The notes under the pieces: model-generated
The model's database searches: none
Told to the model about the DNA's origin: nothing
The model's input: only the letters and a program-made list of their open reading frames with translations
Translations under genes and position numbers: made by a program
Source of the DNA: a virus
Length of the DNA stretch: 64,000 nucleotides
Direction: 5' to 3' (one strand)
IMG/VR virus record: IMGVR_UViG_3300044618_002075
Span: 1-64,000 of that record
Part shown: piece after piece, positions 12,434-19,970 of the stretch
Layout: every line of letters begins with the position of its first letter
How positions within the stretch are numbered: the stretch's first letter is position 1

Positions 12434-13101
12434 TGGACATCAAGCCCATCACGTGGTCACACTCTGCGCTCAAGAAATACGAGCAGTGCCCGCGCCAGTA
12501 TCACGAAGCAATCGTGCTGAAGAAGTATCCGTTCAAGGATACGGCCCAGACGATCTACGGCAAAGACCTACACAAAGCGGTGGAGCTTTACGGCAGGGAC
12601 AACACCCCCATGCCGCCACAGTTCGCGTTCGTCCAGCCGGTGGTGGACGCGCTGCTCGCAAAGCCTGGGCGCAAATTGTTCGAGCACGAGATGGGCATCA
12701 CGCCTGATCTGCGGCCCTGCGCCTTCGACTCCAAGGAGCGCTGGGTGCGGGGCATCGCAGACCTGCTGATCATCGACGACGACAACCTCACGGCCCGGGT
12801 CGTGGACTGGAAGTCGGGGAGCCACAAGTACCCTGACTACGATCAACTCCGGCTGATGTCGCTGATGGTCTTCGTGCATTTCCCGCACATCAGGCGTGTG
12901 AATTCCGCGCTCATGTTCGTCGTCAAGAACCACATGGCCAAGCACCGCATGGACCGCGACGAAGCAGATGCAGCGTGGCAGGACTATCGCGAGCGTGTGG
13001 CCAAGCTGGAGGGCAGTTTCGCGCACAGCGTTTGGAACCCGAAGCAGTCGCCGCTGTGCGGCTGGTGTCCGGTGCGAGAGTGTTCGTTTCATCCCAACTG
13101 A
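12433..13101 (+). CDS. PD-(D/E)XK nuclease, Cas4/RecB-like (222 aa)
   Basis: Motifs in order are: WSHSALKKYEQCPRQYHEAI (N-terminal helix with Cys), YGKDLHKAVE, the catalytic GIADLLIID and VVDWKSGSHK (Asp and DxK), then YDQLRLMSL. The C-terminus CGWCPVRECSF completes a four-cysteine set typical of Fe-S PD-(D/E)XK exonucleases of the Cas4/AddB group. It probably processes DNA ends during phage recombination or replication. Its start overlaps the previous stop. Confidence 0.9.
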   Translation: MDIKPITWSHSALKKYEQCPRQYHEAIVLKKYPFKDTAQTIYGKDLHKAVELYGRDNTPMPPQFAFVQPVVDALLAKPGRKLFEHEMGITPDLRPCAFDSKERWVRGIADLLIIDDDNLTARVVDWKSGSHKYPDYDQLRLMSLMVFVHFPHIRRVNSALMFVVKNHMAKHRMDRDEADAAWQDYRERVAKLEGSFAHSVWNPKQSPLCGWCPVRECSFHPN

Positions 13102-13109
13102 GGTACATC

Positions 13110-13340
13110 ATGGCACGAGACTACAAGCGCGAGTACGAACTGTTCCAAGGCAAGCCCGAGCAGATCAAGAACCGGGCCGAGCGCGTCAAGGCGCGTCGCA
13201 TGATGGAGAAGGTAGGCGCAGCGAAGAAAGGTGACGGCAAGGATGTGGACCACATCCGCCCCCTGAAGAGTGGCGGAACGTCTACGCGAAGCAACCTGCG
13301 CATGCGCAGCAGGAGCGCCAATAGAAGCGACAAGAGTTGA
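13110..13340 (+). CDS. small HNH-like protein (76 aa)
   Basis: The basic N-terminal part (MARDYKREYELFQGKPEQIK) is followed by GKDVDHIRPLKSGG and SNLRMRSRSANRS, the compact His-x-Asn-His type core seen in a small phage HNH-like family. Cysteine zinc knuckles are missing. It may be an HNH nuclease or a degenerate DNA-binding relative. It sits between the PD-(D/E)XK nuclease and the helicase genes. Confidence 0.8.
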   Translation: MARDYKREYELFQGKPEQIKNRAERVKARRMMEKVGAAKKGDGKDVDHIRPLKSGGTSTRSNLRMRSRSANRSDKS

Positions 13341-13357
13341 ACAACATCGGAGCAAGC

Positions 13358-14947
13358 ATGGAAATAGTAGAAAACAAACTGCTGGTATTTAAAACCAGAC
13401 ACCCGCATCGCTACAGCCTGATCCCCAAGAGCAAGGCCATCCCGAGAGCTACCGGCGGCTACGACGTCGCCGTGTACTGGGGCCTGGACGAAGTCCGGGT
13501 GCTGCGGAACCTGGGCGTCAAGGACGTCCCCTCGCCCATCTACGGGCGCTACGACTGGCCGGGGCGATACACGCCCATGGCTCACCAGAAGGAGACCGCG
13601 TCCTTCCTCACGCTCAACCGGCGTGCGTTCGTGCTCAACGACCCCGGCACCGGCAAGACCATGGCCGCGCTGTGGGCGGCGGACTACCTGATGAAGCGCG
13701 GAGAGGTTCGGCGCTGCCTGATCCTGTGCCCGCTGTCGATCATGCACACGGCCTGGATGCAGGACATTGGCAACTCGATCATCCACAGGAGCGCGGTGGT
13801 CTGCCATCACTCGCAGGCGGCACGCCGCATCGAGCTGGTCCAGCAGGACTTCGAGTTCGTCATCTCGAACTACGAGGGGGTCGAGATCATCGCTGACGAG
13901 ATCCGCAACGACGGCAGGTTCGACCTGATCATCGTTGACGAAGCGAACGCGTACAAGAACCCGCAGACCTCACGGTGGAAGAAGCTGGCCGCGATCATCC
14001 GGCCAGAGACGCACCTGTGGATGATGACGGGCACGCCCGCTGCGCAGTCTCCCCTGGACGCGTACGGTCTGGCCAAGCTCGTGAACCCGAAGAACGTGCC
14101 CGCGTTCTACACCGCATGGCGCGACATGGTCATGCAGAAGGTCACGATGTTCAAGTGGGCGCCCAAGCGCGACGCGCCTGACAAAGTCTTCAGCGCCCTG
14201 CAGCCCGCGATCCGCTACACCAAAGCCCAGTGCATGGACCTCCCGCCCGTTGTCACGGCCACACGCGAGGTGCCGCTGACACCGCAGCAGGCCAAGTACT
14301 ACAACGCGCTCAAGACCGCGATGGTGGCGCAGGCCGCAGGCGAGACGATCACCGCAGTCAACGCAGCCGCTGCGCTCAACAAGCTGCTCCAGATCAGTTG
14401 CGGCGTGGCCTACACCGACAACCACGAGACGGTCGAGTTCGACGCCACGCCCCGGCTGAATGTGCTGCTGGAGGCCCTGGAGCAGACGGAGCGCAAGGTC
14501 ATCGTGTTCGCGCTGTTCCGCGCAGCCATCTCTACTATCAACAACTTCCTCAACAAGCGCGGCTACGCTTGCGAGGAAATCCACGGCGGGGTCACGGCTG
14601 GCCAGCGGGCGGACATCATCAAGCGCTTCCAGACCATGCCAGAACCACGCGTGCTGGTCATGCAGCCCCAGGCCGCAGCGCACGGGATCACGCTGACAGC
14701 GGCGGACACGGTGGTCTTCTACGGCCCCCTGATGAGCGTCGAGCAGTACACCCAGGCCATCGCCCGGGCCGACCGCAAGGGGCAGGACTCGGACAAGGTG
14801 ACCGTCATCCACATCCAGGGCTCGCCCGTGGAGCGCAAGATGTTCGCGGCCCTGGCAGGCAAGGTCGATGACGCCCGCCTGCTCGTGGACCTGTTCAACG
14901 AAGAACTCAAGGAAAGGGGGTTGCCAGACGCCAAAGGCCGTGTGTAA
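13358..14947 (+). CDS. SNF2-type DEAD/DEAH helicase (529 aa)
   Basis: The start is the ATG at 13358 after GGAGC. Superfamily 2 motifs are complete: Q-like MAHQKETASF, Walker A NDPGTGKT (about residue 96), DEAN box IIVDEAN (about 193), TGTPA (about 224), and in the second RecA-like domain IHGGVTAGQR and QAIARADRKGQ (motif VI, about 466). The long spacing and the ARADRKGQ ending are typical of SNF2-family ATPases found in phages. It probably translocates on duplex DNA during replication or recombination. Confidence 0.93.
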   Translation: MEIVENKLLVFKTRHPHRYSLIPKSKAIPRATGGYDVAVYWGLDEVRVLRNLGVKDVPSPIYGRYDWPGRYTPMAHQKETASFLTLNRRAFVLNDPGTGKTMAALWAADYLMKRGEVRRCLILCPLSIMHTAWMQDIGNSIIHRSAVVCHHSQAARRIELVQQDFEFVISNYEGVEIIADEIRNDGRFDLIIVDEANAYKNPQTSRWKKLAAIIRPETHLWMMTGTPAAQSPLDAYGLAKLVNPKNVPAFYTAWRDMVMQKVTMFKWAPKRDAPDKVFSALQPAIRYTKAQCMDLPPVVTATREVPLTPQQAKYYNALKTAMVAQAAGETITAVNAAAALNKLLQISCGVAYTDNHETVEFDATPRLNVLLEALEQTERKVIVFALFRAAISTINNFLNKRGYACEEIHGGVTAGQRADIIKRFQTMPEPRVLVMQPQAAAHGITLTAADTVVFYGPLMSVEQYTQAIARADRKGQDSDKVTVIHIQGSPVERKMFAALAGKVDDARLLVDLFNEELKERGLPDAKGRV

Positions 14948-14995
14948 AATCTTTGACAAGCGGGCTAAGTGACCCGTGACACGAAAGGAGTAAGC

Positions 14996-15400
14996 ATGGA
15001 TCAGAACGAAGAAGCGGACGCCGTGCCGCTGGACAAGTTGGTTCGCATCTACATGAAGATGCGTGCGAAGCTGTCGGAACTCGACGCAGAAGTCGAGATC
15101 ATCAAAGAGCAACAGCAGTTGATCAAGAACGAGATCAAGGACCGCATGCGTAGCGTCGGCGCCAAGTCGATGAAGACTGCACACGGTACGGTCTCGCTCA
15201 CCGAGAAGACGCGCTACTACACCCAAGACTGGGACTCGTTCAAGCGCTTCGTCATCGAGAACGATGCTGTTGACCTGTTGGAGAAGCGCATCGCGCAGAC
15301 CAACATGAAGTTGTTCTTGCAAGAGAACCCTGCAATGGTTCCCCCGGGATTGAACTCGGACACGGAACTCGACGTTTCCATCCGCAAAGCTGCGGCGTAA
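14996..15400 (+). CDS. conserved phage coiled-coil protein (134 aa)
   Basis: The ATG follows AAAGGAG. A helical part (residues about 10-55, KLSELDAEVEIIKEQQQLIK) precedes the block KSMKTAHGTVSLTEKTRYYT and DWDSFKRFVIENDAVDLLEK, which is a widespread family placed near SSB-like and helicase genes in many phages. The end (NPAMVPPGLNSDTELDVSIR) is also typical. Its role is unknown but likely linked to DNA replication or recombination by gene order. Confidence 0.85.
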   Translation: MDQNEEADAVPLDKLVRIYMKMRAKLSELDAEVEIIKEQQQLIKNEIKDRMRSVGAKSMKTAHGTVSLTEKTRYYTQDWDSFKRFVIENDAVDLLEKRIAQTNMKLFLQENPAMVPPGLNSDTELDVSIRKAAA

Positions 15401-15412
15401 GGAGCTATTCAC

Positions 15413-16432
15413 GTGAGCAATGTTGCACTTTTCTCCCCCTCCAATGTCCCTGCATTCGCCAAGAAGCAGGAACTGTCGGCACTGGCCAAGTCGCTCGCGG
15501 GCGGCGGCGCTGGTGGCGGCAAGCGCGTGTCCATCAAGGGCGGCGTGTTCCGTCTGCTGGTGGACGGCAAGGAGATCGCGGCCATCGAGGAGCGCTACCT
15601 CGACGTCGTGCTGGTGGACGCCGCACCCAAGATCGGGCGCACGTTCTACATGAAGCAGTACGACGGCGACACGCCGAGCGCCCCGGACTGCTGGAGCGCC
15701 GACGGCGAGAAGCCCGATGCGACCGCAGCGAACCCGCAAGCGTCGAACTGCGCAAGCTGCCCGCAGAACGCCAAGGGCTCGGGGCAAGGCGACAGCCGCG
15801 CCTGCCGGTTCAGCCAGCGTCTGGCTGTGGTGCTGGCCAACGACATCGAGGGCGACGTGCTGATGCTGCAGGCCCCTGCGGCGTCGATCTTCGGCAAGGC
15901 CGAGGGCGAGAACATGCCGCTCCAGGCATACGCCCGGTTCTTGGCCGCGCAGAGCGTGTCCCCCGAGACGGTGGTCACGCGGATGAAGTTCGACACCAAG
16001 GCCGAGTCGCCCAAGCTGTTCTTCAAGGCCATGCGCTGGCTCACCGAGGAGGAGTACGCCATCGCTGTGGAGAAGGGCCAAAGCCCCGAGGCCAAGCAGG
16101 CGATCACGATGACCGTGGCGCAGATGGACAAGGTGCCCGCGCCGATGACGCTGGAGGGCACGCCCCCCAAGGCTGCGATGAAGCCTGCACCGACCCCTGC
16201 ACCGGCACCTGAGCCCGCGCCTGCTCCCGCTGCTGTCGATGATGGTGACGAGGCGCCGCCGCCTGCTCCGCGCCGTGGCCGTCCGCCCAAGGCGGTTGTG
16301 GAAGCCCGCAAGGCCGCAGAAGCCGCCGCAGAGGAGCCGCCCGAGCCGGTCGTCCAGCGCACGCCAGCCCCGCCCCGTCCCGCGATGCCGACGCAGCTTG
16401 CCAAGCTCGCGGAAGATTGGGATGATGAGTGA
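15413..16432 (+). CDS. putative single-stranded DNA-binding protein (339 aa)
   Basis: The start is GTG at 15413 after AAGGAG (MSNVALFSPSNVPAFAKKQE). The N-terminal 200 residues contain a conserved core (RVSIKGGVFRLLVDGKEIAA, four Cys in NCASCPQNAKG...ACRF) seen in many podovirus proteins next to helicases. Then comes a long Pro/Ala linker, an AT-hook-like RRGRPPK and an acidic end (LAEDWDDE) like the protein-docking tip of SSBs. Function is inferred from the tip, the core family and gene order. The T7-type SSB fold itself cannot be confirmed by eye. Confidence 0.65.
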   Translation: MSNVALFSPSNVPAFAKKQELSALAKSLAGGGAGGGKRVSIKGGVFRLLVDGKEIAAIEERYLDVVLVDAAPKIGRTFYMKQYDGDTPSAPDCWSADGEKPDATAANPQASNCASCPQNAKGSGQGDSRACRFSQRLAVVLANDIEGDVLMLQAPAASIFGKAEGENMPLQAYARFLAAQSVSPETVVTRMKFDTKAESPKLFFKAMRWLTEEEYAIAVEKGQSPEAKQAITMTVAQMDKVPAPMTLEGTPPKAAMKPAPTPAPAPEPAPAPAAVDDGDEAPPPAPRRGRPPKAVVEARKAAEAAAEEPPEPVVQRTPAPPRPAMPTQLAKLAEDWDDE

Positions 16433-16438
16433 GTAACT

Positions 16439-16459
16439 GGGGGCGGCATTGCCGCCCCC
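16439..16459 (+). terminator. GC hairpin after SSB-like gene
   Basis: GGGGGCGGC (16439-16447) pairs with GCCGCCCCC (16451-16459) around ATT, followed only by TTCG. It lies in the 35-base gap between two genes. It resembles an intrinsic terminator stem without a proper U-tract, so partial attenuation or mRNA end protection is more likely. Confidence 0.5.
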
Positions 16460-16467
16460 TTCGCAAT

Positions 16468-16746
16468 ATGCCGTACTCAATCGACACCATCCACCGCATC
16501 AGGAAAGGACCGCGCAACCTGGGCAACACGCTCGGGCGCATCGCGGTCGATCTTGATTTCTCCGTTCAGCGTATCGCGAAGGCCACCAACGCTACGCGTC
16601 AGACCGTCTACAACTGGATGGCTGGTGGCGAAGTGATGGGCGCCTACCGCCCGGTCGTTGAGCGCTTGATCAATATACTGCAGCAAGCACAGACTGCAGA
16701 CAAAGCATGGGAAGCAGCATGTCAGGAATTCAACCTTCGAGCTTGA
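16468..16746 (+). CDS. helix-turn-helix protein (92 aa)
   Basis: I chose the ATG at 16468 (MPYSIDTIHRIRKGPRNLGN). Residues about 32-60 (FSVQRIAKATNATRQTVYNW) form a classic helix-turn-helix with the TRQTVYNW recognition helix, followed by YRPVVERLINIL. It is of Cro/phage regulator size and may regulate transcription or load replication proteins, since it lies directly before the primase-helicase. Its end overlaps the next gene by 28 bp. Confidence 0.8.
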   Translation: MPYSIDTIHRIRKGPRNLGNTLGRIAVDLDFSVQRIAKATNATRQTVYNWMAGGEVMGAYRPVVERLINILQQAQTADKAWEAACQEFNLRA

Positions 16747-16901
16747 CACCTAGCGAGTTGGTGCGTTACGCGGAATTGGCCAACGTCAACGGCCTGCCAA
16801 AGCATTGGTGCCAGGAACTCATTGCCGTGCTCGACGCATACGTCACCAAGTACGGCGACGAAGCGGTAGCAAAGCGCCCAGAGCAAGCACCCCTTTTCTG
16901 A
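16719..16901 (+). CDS. small conserved phage protein (60 aa)
   Basis: The protein begins MSGIQPSSLTPSELVRYAEL and ends KRPEQAPLF. The pattern 'LTPxELxRYAE....LPxxWxxELxxxLxxxV' followed by a terminal PLF is common in phages next to primase or helicase genes. It is a single helical domain of unknown role. Confidence 0.75.
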   Translation: MSGIQPSSLTPSELVRYAELANVNGLPKHWCQELIAVLDAYVTKYGDEAVAKRPEQAPLF

Positions 16902-16915
16902 GGGGGCCGCTCTTC

Positions 16916-19795
16916 ATGGAACCGCAAGAGTTTCTTGCGGCGGTATTGCCGCCGCCAGGGCACGGCTATTACTGCGCCGTCGCGCTGCCAAGCAGAGTAC
17001 AGAAGTTCAGCGAAGACATCAGCTACGTCAATGCATACGCCCAACGCTGGGCAGAACAAGGCAAGGACGCGTACTTCGCGCTGGCTACATTCAGGGAGGA
17101 GGGCTCCCGCGAAGCGGTGAACGCCGCATTCATCAAGTCCGTGTTCATCGACATGGACGGCTACGCCTCCAAGAAGGAGGCGGCATCTGCACTGAGCGCT
17201 TTCCTTGAGCGCACCGGTCTCGACGCGTTCGGCACGCCGTGGGTGGTGGCCTCGGGCGGCGGGCTGCACTGTTACTGGGCGCTGGAGGCGCCGGTTGAGA
17301 TTGCGCAGTGGAAGCCCGTGGGCGAAGCGCTGAAGCGCCTGTGCAAGCAGGAGTCTCTGGCCATCGACATGACCGTGCCTGCCGACGCAGCCCGCGTGCT
17401 GCGCGTCCCGGGGACACGGAACTTCAAGCCCAAGTACCCCGAGCCCCGGCCCGTCAAGCTGCTGGTCGAGGGCTGCACGGTGCCGTTCGAGGCGTTCTCG
17501 CAGCACATCTTCTCCCTGGTTGGCGAGCCCGAGCCCGCCATGCCAACCCTGTCCCTGCCGGGAACACGCCCCACGGCCACAGCGACAGGCGTGAAGCTCG
17601 TGGAGAACAGCGCCGTCCGGTTCAAGACCATCCTGATGCGCACCAAGGACGGCGACGGCTGCGCCCAGCTTGCGCACTACGTCAACAACGCCAAGGACGA
17701 GGGCATGGAGCCGCTGTGGCGCGGCTGGCTGTCCCAGGCCAAGTACTGTGCGGACGGTGATCGCGCCGCGAAATGGCTGAGCGACCTGCATCCCTACGAT
17801 GCGCAGCGCATGCAGACCAAGCTGCGGGAGATCAAGGGGCCGTACCCCTGTCTCAAGTTCGACAGCGAGAACCCGGGCGTGTGCCAGAAGTGCCCGCACT
17901 TCGGCAAGATCACGAACCCCCTGGCGCTTGGCAGAGAGCTTGTGGCCGACAACGCGCCCAAGGAAATCGAGATCACGCCTGCGGACCCTGACGATCCAGA
18001 AGCGCCGCCCATCACGGTCGTGCGCCCCACGCCGCCCAAGGGGTACAGCTACGGCGCCAACGGCGGCGTGTACGTGGACAAGATGGTGGAGGAGGCCGAC
18101 GGCACCAAGCGCAAGAAGCAGGTGCTCGTGCTGCCCTACGATCTGTTCGTCGTGGACCTGCTGAACAAGGAGGGCGAGCACACCGTCCACATGGTGGCCA
18201 ACCGCCCCAACAAGGCCATCGACATCCTCATGCCGCAGCGCTACGCGGTCAGCAAGGACGAATGCGTCAAGGCCCTGGCGCAGCAGAACATCATCGCGGC
18301 GTTCGGCCCGGGCAACGACGTCAATCTCTACGAGTACATCCGGGCGTGCGTGGTGGACGCCAGCACATCCAAGCAGCCCATCATCGTGCCGCAACAGTAC
18401 GGCTGGCAGGAGGACGGCTCGTTCGTCTACAGCGGGCGCGTGTTCCGCCCCGACGGCACCTCCCGCACGGTGCCCATGCCTGACCTAGCCAACCTGACCC
18501 GCAACACGCGGTCCCAGGGCACGCTGGAGGGCTGGCGCAAGCTGCCGCAGATGCTGATCAAGCGCAAGCTGTACGACCATCTGGCCATCGCCAGCATCGC
18601 CTTCGGCGCCCCGCTGATGCGCTTCACCCAGATGAGCGCGTTGACGTTTCATGCAGGCTCGACCGACTCGGGCACCGGCAAGTCGCTGGCCCTGTCCCTG
18701 CTGAACTCCGTGTGGGGGCATCCGATCAGGTATCGCACCGGCAAGTCCACCTCGCCTGTGACCATGCAGCAGCGCATGGGCAACCTCAACAGCCTGCCGT
18801 TCACGAGCGACGAGATCACGCACAAGTCGCGTCAGGACATGGAGTGGTTCCCGGGGTTCATCTTCGACGCGTCCGAGGGCCAGGGCAAGGAGAAGAGCGA
18901 GGTCCACCACAACCGCGAGCGCATCAACAACGTCTCGTGGTTCACGCTGCTGCTCCTGACCTCCAACACGCACATGCACGACTACATGTCGGGCGCGCGC
19001 AACCATACGTCGCAGGGCGAACTGCTGCGCATGCTGGAGTGGACGCCGGAAGTCAAGCTGGAGTGGTCCCCCGAGGAGGAAGACCTCCTGAAGTCGCTGA
19101 GCAACCACTACGGGGTCGCAGGCGAGCGCTACGTCAAGTGGCTCGTGCAAAACCAAGAGCTTGCACGGAGCATCACGCTCAAGGTCATCGCCAAGATCAA
19201 GGTGGACTGGCAGATGGGCGGGGACGAGCGCTTCTGGGCAGCCGGTTGTGGGTGCGTGATTGCCGGTGCGATCTTGGCGTCCAGCAAGTATGCGGACATC
19301 ATTGACCTGCCGGTTGACGGCATCATTGACAGCCTGCACAAGATGGTGATCAAGGCCCGCAAGATCGTGAAGAGCGGCGCCCGCACCGCCGAGGATGTGC
19401 TGAACGCTTTCACCCGCGAGCACTTCGGCTCGTTCGTCGTCCTGCGCATGAGCAACGGGTCGCTGCTGGCGGCACTGGGTAACGGGCAGGAGATCGACCA
19501 GACCCTGACGCGCAGCAAGGTCATGGGGCGTGTGGAGCACGAGATAGCCAAGCGGGGCTACGTCGAGTACTGCATCGAGGAGCAGGTGCTCAAGGCGCAC
19601 TGCGTGTCGATGTCGTTCGGCTACGAAGCGTTCAAGCGCAACATCCAGGGCATACGCGGCTACGTCGTGCAGTTCATCCGCAAGGACATGATGGCACGCA
19701 CCCGAGGCCCGCAGATGCGCGTGCGGGCAATCAGCATCAGCCGCCCTATCGAGGACGACCCCCATGCGGAAGTGCTTTCCGTGGGACCGGCTTGA
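16916..19795 (+). CDS. primase-helicase (AEP primase plus SF3-type ATPase, 959 aa)
   Basis: The ATG at 16916 (MEPQEFLAAVLPPPGHGYYC) fits the gene gap. The N-terminal primase domain shows FIDMDGY (about residue 77), SGGGLHCYWAL (about 113) and RVLRVPGTRNFK (about 160), the pattern of archaeo-eukaryotic/RepB-type primases. A Cys cluster (CLKFDSENPGVCQKCPHF, about 315-335) may bind zinc. The C-terminal half is a DUF927/SF3-like ATPase with Walker A GSTDSGTGKS near 581 and an acidic TSDEITH segment. It should unwind and prime at the fork with the family A polymerase. Confidence 0.9.
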   Translation: MEPQEFLAAVLPPPGHGYYCAVALPSRVQKFSEDISYVNAYAQRWAEQGKDAYFALATFREEGSREAVNAAFIKSVFIDMDGYASKKEAASALSAFLERTGLDAFGTPWVVASGGGLHCYWALEAPVEIAQWKPVGEALKRLCKQESLAIDMTVPADAARVLRVPGTRNFKPKYPEPRPVKLLVEGCTVPFEAFSQHIFSLVGEPEPAMPTLSLPGTRPTATATGVKLVENSAVRFKTILMRTKDGDGCAQLAHYVNNAKDEGMEPLWRGWLSQAKYCADGDRAAKWLSDLHPYDAQRMQTKLREIKGPYPCLKFDSENPGVCQKCPHFGKITNPLALGRELVADNAPKEIEITPADPDDPEAPPITVVRPTPPKGYSYGANGGVYVDKMVEEADGTKRKKQVLVLPYDLFVVDLLNKEGEHTVHMVANRPNKAIDILMPQRYAVSKDECVKALAQQNIIAAFGPGNDVNLYEYIRACVVDASTSKQPIIVPQQYGWQEDGSFVYSGRVFRPDGTSRTVPMPDLANLTRNTRSQGTLEGWRKLPQMLIKRKLYDHLAIASIAFGAPLMRFTQMSALTFHAGSTDSGTGKSLALSLLNSVWGHPIRYRTGKSTSPVTMQQRMGNLNSLPFTSDEITHKSRQDMEWFPGFIFDASEGQGKEKSEVHHNRERINNVSWFTLLLLTSNTHMHDYMSGARNHTSQGELLRMLEWTPEVKLEWSPEEEDLLKSLSNHYGVAGERYVKWLVQNQELARSITLKVIAKIKVDWQMGGDERFWAAGCGCVIAGAILASSKYADIIDLPVDGIIDSLHKMVIKARKIVKSGARTAEDVLNAFTREHFGSFVVLRMSNGSLLAALGNGQEIDQTLTRSKVMGRVEHEIAKRGYVEYCIEEQVLKAHCVSMSFGYEAFKRNIQGIRGYVVQFIRKDMMARTRGPQMRVRAISISRPIEDDPHAEVLSVGPA

Positions 19796-19970
19796 GCGGG
19801 GTCAGGGCTTCTTCGTCCCCGCCCTGGACCTAGAGGCTGTGCGAGAGGCGGGACTGCTGGCTGCAGTCCCGCTCCGCTTGAAAGACGCTCGTGCGATGTA
19901 CGCTATCAGGCAGGGGCGGCTTGGGGTGTTCTTCTACCGGACATGGCCTGCACCGTCTTCGAGAGCGTGA
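19764..19970 (+). CDS. small protein at the convergent junction (68 aa)
   Basis: It begins inside the end of the primase-helicase gene (MRKCFPWDRLERGQGFFVPA) and ends at 19970. The sequence 'FPWxxLxRGQGFFVPALDLxxVREAGL...GVFFYR' matches a short phage family of unknown function, so I take it as real. Its last 65 bases are antisense to the end of the giant late gene (stop at 19906). Confidence 0.75.
   Translation: MRKCFPWDRLERGQGFFVPALDLEAVREAGLLAAVPLRLKDARAMYAIRQGRLGVFFYRTWPAPSSRA

Noticed and set aside
14953-14980. TTGACA as a promoter before the 14996 gene
   Set aside because: No acceptable -10 box lies 16-18 bp downstream.
13970-16480. 836-codon minus-strand frame
   Set aside because: Antisense to the helicase, coiled-coil and SSB-like genes, whose motifs prove the + strand reading.
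16766-18394. 542-codon minus-strand frame
   Set aside because: Antisense to the primase-helicase with its clear primase and Walker motifs.
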